Part shown: positions 16,130-24,156 of the stretch, piece after piece
Numbering within the stretch: position 1 is the first letter of the stretch
How the letters are laid out: each line of letters starts with the position of its first letter
IMG/VR virus record: IMGVR_UViG_3300044974_001280
Coordinates: 124,001 to 188,000 of that record
Source of the DNA: a virus
Strand: one strand, 5' to 3'
Length of the DNA: 64,000 nucleotides
Notes under the pieces: generated by a model
What the model was told of the DNA's origin: nothing
Seen by the model: only the letters and a program-made list of their open reading frames with translations
The model's database searches: none
Position numbers and translations under genes: made by a program

Positions 16130-17839
16130 ATGACAGGGGACAGAAAACCTTTCGACTGGATCAATTGGGAATCCATGACTTTTCTCAAAAGGGGCTATTT
16201 AGCCGAGCATGAAGATCCCGGGGTCCGGGTAAAAGTCATTGCCGATCATGCAGAAAAATTGCTGGGCATGCCCGGATTTTCCGACAAATTCTTTGATTAT
16301 ATGGGCAGAGGATGGTACTCCCTTTCCTCTCCAGTTTGGGCTAATTTTGGGAAAAAAAGAGGTCTCCCCGTTTCTTGCTTTGGTTCTCATCTAATGGACA
16401 ATATCGAGTCTATCCTGTATACCCAAGGAGAAGTAGGTGAAATGAGCAAGATGGGAGGAGGAACTTCAGGTTATTTTGGCAACATCAGAGGTCGAGGAGC
16501 CACGGTCAGTGATAACGGCCACGCCCCAGGGGCAGTCCACTTCATGAACCTTTTTCAGAGTGTGGTGGACAACATCTCCCAGGGCTCGACCAGAAGAGGC
16601 AGATTTTCACCTTATCTGCCCATCGACCATCCGGACATTCTGGAGTTTTTAGACATCGGAACCGAGGGATTTCCCATTCAGGATTTGACCCACGCCGTGA
16701 CGGTCTCTGACGACTTCATGACCAAGATGACCTTGGGAGATCAGGAAAAAAGAGCGGTGTGGGCTAAAGTCATTCAGAGAAGAGGGGAGATAGGTTATCC
16801 CTACATCATGTTTAGCGATACCATGAACTCCAAGTCACCGGATGTTTATCGGGATAAAGATCTTAAAATTTCCAATTCTAATCTTTGTTCTGAGATTGCC
16901 TTGCACAATTCTGATGACGAATCTTTTGTTTGTGTTCTGTCCTCGATGAATTTACTTCATTACGACGAATGGAAAGGCACAGATGCAGTTCAAACCATGG
17001 TCTATTTCTTGGATGCCGTGGTAACGGAATTTCTGACCAAAATAGATAATCTGAGGCAGGACGGCACAGTGGAAGGACAAAGAGCATTCTTTTATTTGTC
17101 TAGAGCCTACAATTTTGCCAAAAGACAGAGAGCTCTGGGTCTAGGTGTATTGGGCTGGCATTCCTTGCTTCAATCCAAATCTCTGCCCTTTGACTGCAAA
17201 GAGAGTGCCCAGTTGAACGTGGAGGTTTTCAAATACATCAAAGATGAATCCTATGCTGCTTCTAGGCAGCTAGCCACCATCTTCGGAGAACCCGAAATGC
17301 TCGTTGGATACGGCCGGAGAAATGTGACTCTGAATGCCATTGCTCCCACCACATCTTCTGCCTTTATTCTAGGCCAGGTTTCTCAGTCTATCGAACCAAT
17401 TTGGTCCAATTGTTTTGTTAAGGATGTCGCCAAGATCAAGGTCTCAATCAAGAATCCGGTTTTGAGAAAATTGCTAGTTGAACTGGATAAAGACACCAAA
17501 TACATCTGGGACAGCATCAAAAAGCACGATGGATCTGTCCAGCATTTCGATTGGTTGACTGACCATCAGAAAGAAGTGTTCAGAACTTTCTCCGAGATCA
17601 ACCAGGCGGCCATTATCAACCAGGCGGCTGTGAGACAGGATTACATCGATCAAGCTCAATCTCTCAATCTGATGATTTCTCCTGAAATGCCAACCAAAGA
17701 CGTGAACAGACTTCTGATCGATGCCTGGAAGCTCGGGATTAAAACTTTGTACTACCAGCATTCTATGAACTCTGCCCAGGCTTTTTCCAGAAAAAAATTA
17801 AATTTAAACGATCTTCAGTGTGTTGCCTGTGAATCTTAA
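16130..17839 (+). CDS. nrdA: Ribonucleotide reductase catalytic subunit without ATP-cone
   Basis: A 569-aa class I NrdA, short because the usual N-terminal ATP-cone is absent; that domain is on NrdB instead. Visible features are GLPVSCFGS (first redox cysteine), SNLCSEIAL with the N-x-C-x-E active site (thiyl cysteine and glutamate), FVCVLSSMNL (second redox cysteine), TLYYQHS (tyrosine pair of the radical pathway) and a C-terminal CVACES cysteine pair that re-reduces the active site. It converts NDPs to dNDPs in the cytoplasm. It forms an operon with the upstream nrdB. A thioredoxin encoded at 39854 could be its reductant. Confidence 0.95.
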   Translation: MTGDRKPFDWINWESMTFLKRGYLAEHEDPGVRVKVIADHAEKLLGMPGFSDKFFDYMGRGWYSLSSPVWANFGKKRGLPVSCFGSHLMDNIESILYTQGEVGEMSKMGGGTSGYFGNIRGRGATVSDNGHAPGAVHFMNLFQSVVDNISQGSTRRGRFSPYLPIDHPDILEFLDIGTEGFPIQDLTHAVTVSDDFMTKMTLGDQEKRAVWAKVIQRRGEIGYPYIMFSDTMNSKSPDVYRDKDLKISNSNLCSEIALHNSDDESFVCVLSSMNLLHYDEWKGTDAVQTMVYFLDAVVTEFLTKIDNLRQDGTVEGQRAFFYLSRAYNFAKRQRALGLGVLGWHSLLQSKSLPFDCKESAQLNVEVFKYIKDESYAASRQLATIFGEPEMLVGYGRRNVTLNAIAPTTSSAFILGQVSQSIEPIWSNCFVKDVAKIKVSIKNPVLRKLLVELDKDTKYIWDSIKKHDGSVQHFDWLTDHQKEVFRTFSEINQAAIINQAAVRQDYIDQAQSLNLMISPEMPTKDVNRLLIDAWKLGIKTLYYQHSMNSAQAFSRKKLNLNDLQCVACES

Positions 17840-17852
17840 CGAGTTATGTTTG

Positions 17853-17860
17853 GATATATA
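17853..17860 (+). promoter_or_regulatory. Putative late promoter box, 4 nt from the start codon
   Basis: TTGGATATATAGCACATGG places GATATATA exactly 4 nt before the ATG at 17865. It separates adenylate kinase from the nrd operon and predicts late, leaderless transcription. Confidence 0.65.
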
Positions 17861-17864
17861 GCAC

Positions 17865-18497
17865 ATGGATTTAGTTAAGAATTTCTCAGATTTTTTAATA
17901 GAAAGAGAATTGCCGGATTCTCAAGGAAAAATTCTAGTTGTGATGGGACCTCCGGGATCAGGTAAAGGAACTTTTTCCGAAAAACTGGCAGATAGGCAAG
18001 GCTTCCACCACATTTCAACCGGAGAATTGCTCAGGAAATCAAAAAACCCGGAGATCAAGAAAAAAGTTGAACGGGGTGATTTCATCGACGATCAGACAGT
18101 TGTAAAGATGATCCGGAGGGAACTGAAGAAAATTGATCCTGATGATGGGATCATTATTGACGGATTCCCCCGGACCGTTAAACAAGCCTCTCTGTTAGAT
18201 TCTTTGCTCGGAAAAATGGGCTTGGGCCTGAGCCACACCATCTATCTGGATATAGACGAAGAAACGGCCAAAGGCAGAATTACTGCCAGGGCGGAAAGAG
18301 AAGACCGGAAGGACGACAAAGATCCAGAGGTGGTGGCTAAAAGATTCAGAGACTATGAAGAAAAAACTGCACCCCTGATTGATCTCTACACAAAAAACAG
18401 AAAACTGAAAAAATATAATGCCGCCAAAGGTAGCGAGAGCGTTTACAAGAAGATCGTGAAGGCCTTAGAACTAAACCGGACCCCTGATTCAGAATAA
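17865..18497 (+). CDS. adk: Adenylate kinase with capsid-targeting-like leader
   Basis: The first 18 residues (MDLVKNFSDFLIERELPD) are a leader of the packaging type (F-x-x-F-L-I-E). A complete adenylate kinase follows: VVMGPPGSGKGTFSEKLA (P-loop), HHISTGELLR (AMP site), DGFPRTVKQA (D-G-F-P-R), then an RITARAEREDRKDDK lid that is short and lacks zinc cysteines, as in short-lid kinases. It converts ATP plus AMP to two ADP. Total 210 aa. Unlike nrdAB it has its own late box 4 nt upstream, so it looks like a virion protein rather than an early metabolic enzyme. A non-AMP nucleotide specificity cannot be excluded. Confidence 0.9.
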   Translation: MDLVKNFSDFLIERELPDSQGKILVVMGPPGSGKGTFSEKLADRQGFHHISTGELLRKSKNPEIKKKVERGDFIDDQTVVKMIRRELKKIDPDDGIIIDGFPRTVKQASLLDSLLGKMGLGLSHTIYLDIDEETAKGRITARAEREDRKDDKDPEVVAKRFRDYEEKTAPLIDLYTKNRKLKKYNAAKGSESVYKKIVKALELNRTPDSE

Positions 18498-18520
18498 TTT
18501 TTCAGTTCTAATTTTTTTCT

Positions 18521-19210
18521 ATGTCTGCCTACAAGTTTTCCTTGGTTGATGATTTCATCGATAAGTTTAAGAATTCTCTGACCCATAAATCTAAAACATC
18601 CACCTCGGATCGGAATCATCTTGAAGAGATTGCCAAATTTTTAGAAACACGGTGGTTGTCTCTGGGGATTGAAATTTCTCCCTATCGGGTTTCTTTGAGT
18701 AGAAATCCCGTGGTCTACCTCAAGTCCAAGAATTTCACCTCGGTCGACCATATGCTCTCCCAGTTGGAGGATATCCTGAAAGGACAGCGGATTGTATTCA
18801 AAAGACACAAGTATCCCGGTTGTTACCCTATCTTTTCTCTTTACAATCCCTCCATCCCTTCTTTACTGGCAAGTAAATCCCACAGTTTATTGACTTTGAC
18901 CTCTCATGGCAACTCCAGAAAACCCTGTTTTAAATTAGAACTTCTTCAAGATCATCAAGTGGTCAAGATTCTGGATGTCCAAATCAGCAACTTGAGGGCT
19001 GTTATCTGGACTGGTAATAAAATGGCAAAGATGAACTTTGAATCTTCTTCCGACCAGAAGTGTGTTTCACTTGAACCGCAGGATCTAGTTCAAAATCTAG
19101 AGTTGATGGCTCACACCAAAGAAGGAAATTGGAAGATGGAGGCGGATTTTACCTTTTATGCAGGTAGAGGCCTCATGCTTCAAAAGATTAGAGATATCAA
19201 GCGAGTGTAA
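18521..19210 (+). CDS. Unknown protein
   Basis: This 229-aa protein is not recognised. It begins MSAYKFSLVDDFIDKF, which vaguely recalls the leader (F-x-x-x-x-x-F) but has no L-x-E. The sequence alternates strands and helices, is rich in S, K and L, and has cysteines near residues 105, 135 and 186 without metal-binding spacing. No signal peptide or membrane segment. It follows adenylate kinase by 23 nt, so it may share its transcript; a weak terminator follows. Confidence 0.45.
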   Translation: MSAYKFSLVDDFIDKFKNSLTHKSKTSTSDRNHLEEIAKFLETRWLSLGIEISPYRVSLSRNPVVYLKSKNFTSVDHMLSQLEDILKGQRIVFKRHKYPGCYPIFSLYNPSIPSLLASKSHSLLTLTSHGNSRKPCFKLELLQDHQVVKILDVQISNLRAVIWTGNKMAKMNFESSSDQKCVSLEPQDLVQNLELMAHTKEGNWKMEADFTFYAGRGLMLQKIRDIKRV

Positions 19211-19217
19211 ACCTCTT

Positions 19218-19240
19218 TGAGAAAAAATTCTCACTTTTTA
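19218..19240 (+). terminator. Probable weak terminator
   Basis: TGAGAA and TTCTCA form a 6-bp stem with a four-A loop, followed by CTTTTTATT. The stem is AT-rich and short, so termination may be partial. Confidence 0.4.
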
Positions 19241-19295
19241 TTCGTCATTCCTGAAATTTTTTCTCTTCCTAGAATATAATGAGAAATAATTTTCT

Positions 19296-20540
19296 ATGCC
19301 TGAAATTCTGCCAGAAACTGATATTTTTCCAGCTTCACAAGTATCTTCTTCTATCAAACCTAAAGACCCCCGCCAAACATATTCTCTCTGTCTGGTTATG
19401 ATCGTCAAAGACGAGGAGGACACCATTAGAAAATGTCTTACACACGTTGCCCCTTTTATTTCTTATTGGGTCATCTGTGACACAGGTTCCTCTGATAACA
19501 CGGTTCAAGAGATCGAAACTACCATGCAGGATCTAGGAATTCCAGGGGAGCTCCACCACAGGCCTTGGGTTAATTTCGAGGTGAATAGAACAGAAAGCCT
19601 GGAACTCTCCAAAGGAATTTGTGACTACAGATGGATCATTGATGCCGACGACACCTTTACAAACCTTAAACCTGGCACCAATCCTTTCATGGATTTGCCT
19701 GCCGATATAGATTGCTTTCAACTGCAGTATAAATTGAACTCATTGCAGTATTTTAGGGCCCAGATAGTCAGATCTGACCAGGATTGGGTTTATCGGGGAG
19801 TTCTCCACGAGTATTTAGAGCTTCCCGGCAAGGCACCTCTAGTTCAAGCTCAAATACCTGGTGATAGGTGTCTGGTCAATGCTAACATTTCTCCTTTGAA
19901 AAGAGCATCTTCATTGGAAGAAAAATATTCCAAAGATGCGGATATTCTACTTCAGGCTCTGCAGGAAGATCCCAACAACACCCGGTACATGTTTTATCTC
20001 GCCCAAAGTTATCGGGATTCTTCCCAGCACGAAAAATCTCTGACCTGGTATCAAAAAAGAGTTGACGCCGGAGGCTGGCCTGAAGAGGTTTACTACTCGA
20101 TGTACATGATAGGCAGGATCAAAGAAAAACTGGGGCATCCGATTGAAGAAGTTATTACCGCCTATTCTAAAGCCTGGGAATTCCGGCCCGAAAGGTTGGA
20201 GGCAGTTTTTCACTGCATGAGAAAATTAAGGGAGCAAAACAGATGGATTCTATCTTTCACCTACGGAAGCATGGCCCTAAAAAATCCAGGCACCCAAGAT
20301 ATCCTCTTTGTGGAACCTGAAGTTTGGCAGTGGAGACTGCTGGATGAATATTCATTGGCCGCCTTCCAAACCGGAAATCCAGAGATCTCCTACGAGAAAA
20401 TGAAGGCTGTGGTTGAAATGCCAGCTTTTTCTAGCCTAAATCTCCAAGAACAGCAAAGGATCAAAAGAAATTTGGATAATTTCAGGGGAGCGGCAGCCCA
20501 AAAATTAAAAATACAGCAAGAACAGGCAAGAAACAAATAA
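19296..20540 (+). CDS. Family 2 glycosyltransferase with TPR-like region
   Basis: A 414-aa protein. Residues about 28-125 form a GT-A domain: YSLCLVMIVKDEEDTIRKCL, ICDTGSSDNTVQEIE, and WIIDADDTFT with the D-x-D metal site. A W-V-Y-R-G-V-L-H-E-Y segment at about residue 165-175 resembles the acceptor side of SunS-like and related enzymes. Residues about 215-330 are helical repeats of TPR type (YMFYLAQSYRDSSQHEKSLT, YYSMYMIGRIKEKLG). Such fusions often glycosylate proteins or peptides. It lies far from the large glycan cluster and may modify a virion protein. It is followed after 6 nt by a secreted protein gene. Confidence 0.8.
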   Translation: MPEILPETDIFPASQVSSSIKPKDPRQTYSLCLVMIVKDEEDTIRKCLTHVAPFISYWVICDTGSSDNTVQEIETTMQDLGIPGELHHRPWVNFEVNRTESLELSKGICDYRWIIDADDTFTNLKPGTNPFMDLPADIDCFQLQYKLNSLQYFRAQIVRSDQDWVYRGVLHEYLELPGKAPLVQAQIPGDRCLVNANISPLKRASSLEEKYSKDADILLQALQEDPNNTRYMFYLAQSYRDSSQHEKSLTWYQKRVDAGGWPEEVYYSMYMIGRIKEKLGHPIEEVITAYSKAWEFRPERLEAVFHCMRKLREQNRWILSFTYGSMALKNPGTQDILFVEPEVWQWRLLDEYSLAAFQTGNPEISYEKMKAVVEMPAFSSLNLQEQQRIKRNLDNFRGAAAQKLKIQQEQARNK

Positions 20541-20546
20541 AAAATT

Positions 20547-20861
20547 ATGAAAAAAATTGTAGTGACTTTATTCCTATTGGCGTTCACTTGTGTGTTTTCG
20601 GCGAATGCACAATCGGTAGATTCTTGCGAAATTGTTAATCCTATAGAGAATGAGGATTCTCTTTTAGCATATACTATTTCTTCAAGTTCATTAGTCCCGT
20701 CCGATTCTATTTTTTCTAAGAATATAAATATGCAACCTAAAAAAGAAAAATTTTTAAACAAAAAAAGAATTGTTATTTTGTCATCCCTTGTAGTTCTACA
20801 GGTGGCTTTTGGTTTTGATCCTAAGTTTACCGCGATTAATTTGGTCTGGCTCCTTTTTTGA
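20547..20861 (+). CDS. Small secreted/membrane protein of unknown function
   Basis: A 104-aa protein with a clear signal peptide: MKKIVVTLFLLAFTCVFSAN, then A-Q, the A-x-A-Q end typical of Bacteroidota exported proteins. A second hydrophobic segment near the C-terminus (RIVILSSLVVLQVAFGF) could be a transmembrane helix. In between is a serine-rich loop. It might act at the envelope, for example in lysis or superinfection exclusion, but no family is recognised. Its TGA overlaps the ATG of the thioesterase gene (TGATG), so translation is coupled. Confidence 0.6.
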   Translation: MKKIVVTLFLLAFTCVFSANAQSVDSCEIVNPIENEDSLLAYTISSSSLVPSDSIFSKNINMQPKKEKFLNKKRIVILSSLVVLQVAFGFDPKFTAINLVWLLF

Positions 20862-21301
20862 TGCAGGATAAGATTTTACATAGCATGGAAATGCTTTCCA
20901 TGTACCCAGTAAAAAAATCAGATCTAGGATTTCACGGTAATTTGTTCGGAGGTCAGCTCCTGAAGTGGATAGATGCTGCTGCTGCTGGATACGCCATGCA
21001 GTTGTGCGACACTCCCCGAATGGTGACTGTCTCCATTGATAAGTGCTTCTTTGAAAAACCAGCTCGAGAAGGTCAGTTGCTTAAAATTTACGGGCTGCCA
21101 TCACAAATAGGAAACTCCTCTATCACTCTCTATGTTGAAGCTAGAGCCCACAATGTTTATACGGGTGAGCAGAGATTAATTCTAAGAACCCACATCAGAT
21201 TTGTTAGAATAGACGAGGACGGTAATTCGATCCCTATTTCAGAAAGAGCTAGAATCAGGATTCAGACTCTAATGACGTCAAATTCCGATTCAGTTTCTTG
21301 A
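20861..21301 (+). CDS. Acyl-CoA thioesterase, YciA-like hotdog fold
   Basis: A 146-aa single hotdog domain. The segment GFHGNLFGGQLLKWIDAAAA (about residues 24-43) is the N-x-F-G-G-x-L-L-x-W-x-D signature of acyl-CoA hydrolases (YciA/BACH family), with the catalytic aspartate in W-I-D. Later strands (RMVTVSIDKCFFEKPAREGQ, SSITLYVEARA) also fit. It would hydrolyse acyl-CoA to free acid and CoA and could disturb host lipid or CoA metabolism. The ATG at 20861 is used, overlapping the previous stop. It converges with the minus-strand cupin gene and overlaps it by 47 nt. Confidence 0.85.
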   Translation: MQDKILHSMEMLSMYPVKKSDLGFHGNLFGGQLLKWIDAAAAGYAMQLCDTPRMVTVSIDKCFFEKPAREGQLLKIYGLPSQIGNSSITLYVEARAHNVYTGEQRLILRTHIRFVRIDEDGNSIPISERARIRIQTLMTSNSDSVS

Positions 21302-21560
21302 CCGAGATCCTGAGATCGGAAGTTCCCTGAATCAGTCTGTGCCACACGCCTTGGGGAATAAGTAATTCGTGCTCCCCTATTTCCCGAGGTAGATCGTTGT
21401 CCAACTGAATCAACCAGTCGTTTTCTTCGAGAGCCCTCACCAATCGATCTTCTAGATCAATGTGCCAATGAAGTTCGGATCTGTCTGTTTTAGCAGAAAA
21501 GAATCTTTCGTAGGTGCTTTCCTCGATCTGTTTTTCTGAAAAAGGTCTAGACTCTACCAT
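21255..21560 (-). CDS. Cupin-like small protein
   Basis: A 101-aa protein with ELHWHIDLEDRLVRALEEND, then LLIPQGVWHRLIQGTSDLRI. The two histidine-containing strands and the I-P-x-G-x-W-H turn match a small cupin barrel, but the usual first metal motif (H-x-H with E) is only partly present (H-W-H). Phage relatives of this size are known to me only as hypothetical proteins. The start overlaps the upstream minus-strand gene by 7 nt, so both belong to the same operon. Confidence 0.5.
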   Translation of the reverse strand: MVESRPFSEKQIEESTYERFFSAKTDRSELHWHIDLEDRLVRALEENDWLIQLDNDLPREIGEHELLIPQGVWHRLIQGTSDLRISVKKLNRNLTSLESES

Positions 21561-22117
21561 GGACTTGAAGATTTAATGCCCAGTAGTTTTCTGTATCTTG
21601 ACACGTTACAGGACCAGTATCTGGCTTTCCATTTGGGACCTGGGTTATCACAATTGTGTCTTGCTCTAAAAGATTTTGATCTCTGAGGATCGTCATTTCT
21701 TATTCTCATACCTGGCTGGCCGAATCTAACTAGAACGACGTTACCAGACTCGTTTTTAGTGTAAACCCCAAATTTTCTAGGAGCACCCGGGGTTCTGAAA
21801 GGTTTGTTCAGAGAAACCTTCCTGCCCTTATATTCTGCCTCGTGCAGATCCTCTTCAGGGAGAGGTAAATCCAGCCACACCTCTTTCCCTTCAAAGATTC
21901 CCCTTCGGCCCAGTTCGGTGCTAATCAAAAAAGTGTCGTCGTCGTCTAATTCAATCGAATTTGATTCCCAAAGGCGTCTAGTCTCATCTATTACCCCGTA
22001 CCAGGCTTCGGAGCCAATTCTAAAGACGCTAGTGGCTAGAGTCAGATCATTTTGGAGGTGATATTGCAGATTTTCACTGATCTGATCCCTAAATTCTCCG
22101 AAGTTCAGTATTTTCAT
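21554..22117 (-). CDS. Phage protein with capsid-targeting-like leader and conserved T4-like C-terminal domain
   Basis: A 187-aa protein. Residues 1-16 (MKILNFGEFRDQISEN) form a leader with F-x-x-F and I-S-E. The C-terminal 75 residues include KFGVYTKNESGNVVLVRFG, RNDDPQRSKSFRARHNCDNP and KWKARYWSCNV, a basic cysteine-containing domain that I associate with hypothetical T4-like phage proteins, often near prohead or structural genes. The two cysteines in H-N-C and W-S-C could bind metal. It sits between the lysozyme fusion and the cupin-like gene on the minus strand, 8 nt after the lysozyme stop. Confidence 0.55.
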   Translation of the reverse strand: MKILNFGEFRDQISENLQYHLQNDLTLATSVFRIGSEAWYGVIDETRRLWESNSIELDDDDTFLISTELGRRGIFEGKEVWLDLPLPEEDLHEAEYKGRKVSLNKPFRTPGAPRKFGVYTKNESGNVVLVRFGQPGMRIRNDDPQRSKSFRARHNCDNPGPKWKARYWSCNVSRYRKLLGIKSSSPW

Positions 22118-22125
22118 TTTTTTTT

Positions 22126-23007
22126 TTATTTTTTTACTTCGTAAGTTTCAATTCTTTTGGCCAGCTCTTTTGCTCTGTTCCCCACTTGCTTGGCCCAGGT
22201 TGAATTGAGCATCTCTTGGGAAGCCAATTTGTAATTCATGTTTTGGATGTGAGATAAGAATTTTTTGAATTCGGACAGGCCCGACTTTCCGAGGTTGAAT
22301 GCCATTTCTATCAAAACACATTGTACCGGTAAGGGCTGTTGACCCAAATCAGGAACCAGAGATTTGGCATCTTCGATAGCTTTATCCACGTCTTTTTTAA
22401 ACAGAATCTGAATTTGACTGTCATTCAATTTCTCTTTTCCCGACCTGATTAATTTTGGATTGGCCCCAATTTCCTTTAACCTGGTATCTGCATCCGATCT
22501 TTCTAGATTCATTCCAATTCCAATTGATAGATTTTTTCTAGAGTCCCGGTAAATTTGATATTTAATACCCTCGTGCAATTTAATGCTTTCTTCCGCGGTT
22601 CTTCTAACTTTTTCGTCCTTCAAACGAGATTCTTCTTGTTTTTGTAAGAAGTCATTTGTGACTTTCAATTGATCCGTGTGTTTTTTTATTTCATCGATTA
22701 TTTTCTGATCAAAAAAACCTAACTCGGAATTAATAAGGGATCCAACACTTCTATATGAATAAACGGCTGGAAATTTAGCAAAAATGGCATCAATTTCCCC
22801 CAGAGTTTTCAAATCAGGAATTTCTAATAAAGTTTTCAGCAACAGTTCTTCGTCCGTTCCTAGACCTTTGATGGATTTTTCCAGTAAATTTGCCAATTCA
22901 ACTGGGCTTCTTCGACCCATTTTTTCCAGAACTAAATCTAAATTAAAGGAACTATTCAAGTTGCTAAAATCTCTGAAGTTTTGAATCCTTCTTATTTTTT
23001 CTTTCAT
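22126..23007 (-). CDS. Annexin-like repeat fused to T4-type lysozyme, with leader
   Basis: A 293-aa protein. The first 17 residues (KIRRIQNFRDFSNLN) are a leader-like F-x-x-F segment. Residues about 30-105 resemble an annexin repeat: LANLLEKSIKGLGTDEELLL has the G-x-G-T-D-E calcium-loop motif. Residues about 140-293 are a T4-type (GH24) lysozyme: LHEGIKYQIYRDSRKNLSIG carries catalytic Glu and Asp at T4 spacing (E11, D20); the T4 Thr26 position is Ser and His31 is Met. The C-terminus (NSTWAKQVGNRAKELAKRI) also matches. It would cut peptidoglycan, probably as a virion or ejected enzyme rather than the lysis endolysin. Confidence 0.75.
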   Translation of the reverse strand: MKEKIRRIQNFRDFSNLNSSFNLDLVLEKMGRRSPVELANLLEKSIKGLGTDEELLLKTLLEIPDLKTLGEIDAIFAKFPAVYSYRSVGSLINSELGFFDQKIIDEIKKHTDQLKVTNDFLQKQEESRLKDEKVRRTAEESIKLHEGIKYQIYRDSRKNLSIGIGMNLERSDADTRLKEIGANPKLIRSGKEKLNDSQIQILFKKDVDKAIEDAKSLVPDLGQQPLPVQCVLIEMAFNLGKSGLSEFKKFLSHIQNMNYKLASQEMLNSTWAKQVGNRAKELAKRIETYEVKK

Positions 23008-23011
23008 TATC

Positions 23012-23019
23012 TATATATA
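23012..23019 (-). promoter_or_regulatory. Putative late promoter box, 4 nt from the start codon
   Basis: On the minus strand TATATATA ends 4 nt before the ATG at 23007. It differs from the others in having T rather than G at the first position. Confidence 0.55.
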
Positions 23020-23038
23020 CTTTACCTATGTTATATCT

Positions 23039-24142
23039 CTAGACAATCCCGTCCTTCCAGGGATCGACGTAGCCCAATTTGGTCTTCAGGGCCTTAATGA
23101 CCCGAAGCTGCTCAGGACTGAGTCTCTGTTCGATCTCCTGTCTCTGCTCCTCCCAGCCTGACTTATCCCAGAGGTCTGCCAGCTGCAGGAGCACCTGGCC
23201 GTCTTTCTTCAGGTCTCCCTTCAGTTTCTGCAGCCAGAAGCCGGCATCGAACATGGGCAGGGTCACAATCAGGCTCCGGGCTTCGCTATCTCCAGTGGCC
23301 AGAATCTTGGTCCAGCCCAGGGGATTCCATGCCCCACTTTGGAGTGTGAAAGAGTCGCACCGGAGAATCCCACCCACCGTCTGTGGTGCCCCGACCAGGG
23401 AGGTCAGCCGGTTATTGTCGCAGTAGAAATTCCCACCCACCGTCTGAGGTGCCCCGGCCAGGGTCGTCAGCTGGTTGTAGGAACAGGAGAAATACCCATC
23501 CACCGTCTGGGGTGCCCCTGCCAGGGAGGTCAGCTGGTTGCCGGAACAGGAGAAATTCCCACCCACCTTCTGGGGTGCCCCTGACAGGGAGGTCAGCTGG
23601 TTTCTGGAACAGGAGAAATACCCACCCACCGTCTGAGGTGCCCCGACCAGGGTCGTCAGCTGGTTGTAGGAACAGAAGAAATGCCCATCCATCGTCTGAG
23701 GTGCCCCGGCCAGGGTCGTCAGCTGGTTGTAGGAACAGTCTAAATCCCCATCCACCGTCTGGGGTGCCCCGACCAGGGTCGTCAGCCGGTTGCCGCCACA
23801 GTAAAAATGCCCATCCACCGTCTGAGGTGCCCCGACCAGAGAGGTCAGCTGGTTTCTGAAACAGGAGAAATCCCCACTCACCTTCTGGGGTGCCCCTGCC
23901 AGGGAGGTCAGCTGGTTGACGGAACAGTAGAAATTCCCACTGACATGTCCGAACGAGATGCCCTGTAAGCTCTTTAATCTTTTACCCCCACAAGCAAAAC
24001 TTCCCTTTACATCCACTAGCCCTGTCTCTGGGTTGACCGACCAGGTCCCTTGCGTGTATTTGGTCAGGAAAGTCTTTTGCTTTTGGGTCAGATCTGAAGT
24101 CTTCCGGGCTTCGAACAGGGAAAAGGATTGGAGGTGTTTCAC
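23039..24142 (-). CDS. Leucine-rich-repeat protein with leader, paralogue 1 (9 repeats)
   Basis: A 367-aa protein starting MKHLQSFSLFEA-RK, a leader with L-F-E before A. A basic domain follows (LTQKQKTFLTKYTQGTWSVN), then nine 21-residue repeats of the form L-T-x-L-x-G-A-P-Q-x-V-x-G-x-F-x-C-x-x-N-x, and a C-terminal domain of about 110 residues (AGFWLQKLKGDLKKDGQ). Repeats with this L-x-x-L and N spacing form a leucine-rich solenoid, usually a binding surface. The GTG start is set by the box 5 nt upstream. It is the longest of three tandem paralogues with near-identical ends. A target in the host or virion is unknown. Confidence 0.75.
   Translation of the reverse strand: MKHLQSFSLFEARKTSDLTQKQKTFLTKYTQGTWSVNPETGLVDVKGSFACGGKRLKSLQGISFGHVSGNFYCSVNQLTSLAGAPQKVSGDFSCFRNQLTSLVGAPQTVDGHFYCGGNRLTTLVGAPQTVDGDLDCSYNQLTTLAGAPQTMDGHFFCSYNQLTTLVGAPQTVGGYFSCSRNQLTSLSGAPQKVGGNFSCSGNQLTSLAGAPQTVDGYFSCSYNQLTTLAGAPQTVGGNFYCDNNRLTSLVGAPQTVGGILRCDSFTLQSGAWNPLGWTKILATGDSEARSLIVTLPMFDAGFWLQKLKGDLKKDGQVLLQLADLWDKSGWEEQRQEIEQRLSPEQLRVIKALKTKLGYVDPWKDGIV
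23380..23960 (-). repeat. 63-bp tandem repeats coding the leucine-rich repeats of paralogue 1
   Basis: About nine imperfect 63-bp units, each containing a GGTGCCCC(G/T)(A/G)CCAG core on the plus strand, encode the G-A-P-Q repeats. They are coding DNA, not an intergenic array. The same units occur 4 and 7 times in the neighbouring paralogues. Confidence 0.8.
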
Positions 24143-24147
24143 GCCCT

Positions 24148-24155
24148 TATATATC
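24148..24155 (-). promoter_or_regulatory. Putative late promoter box, 5 nt from the start codon
   Basis: The minus strand reads CTAGAGATATATAAGGGC then GTG. The box follows, almost without spacing, the TAG stop of paralogue 2. Confidence 0.65.
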
Positions 24156-24156
24156 T

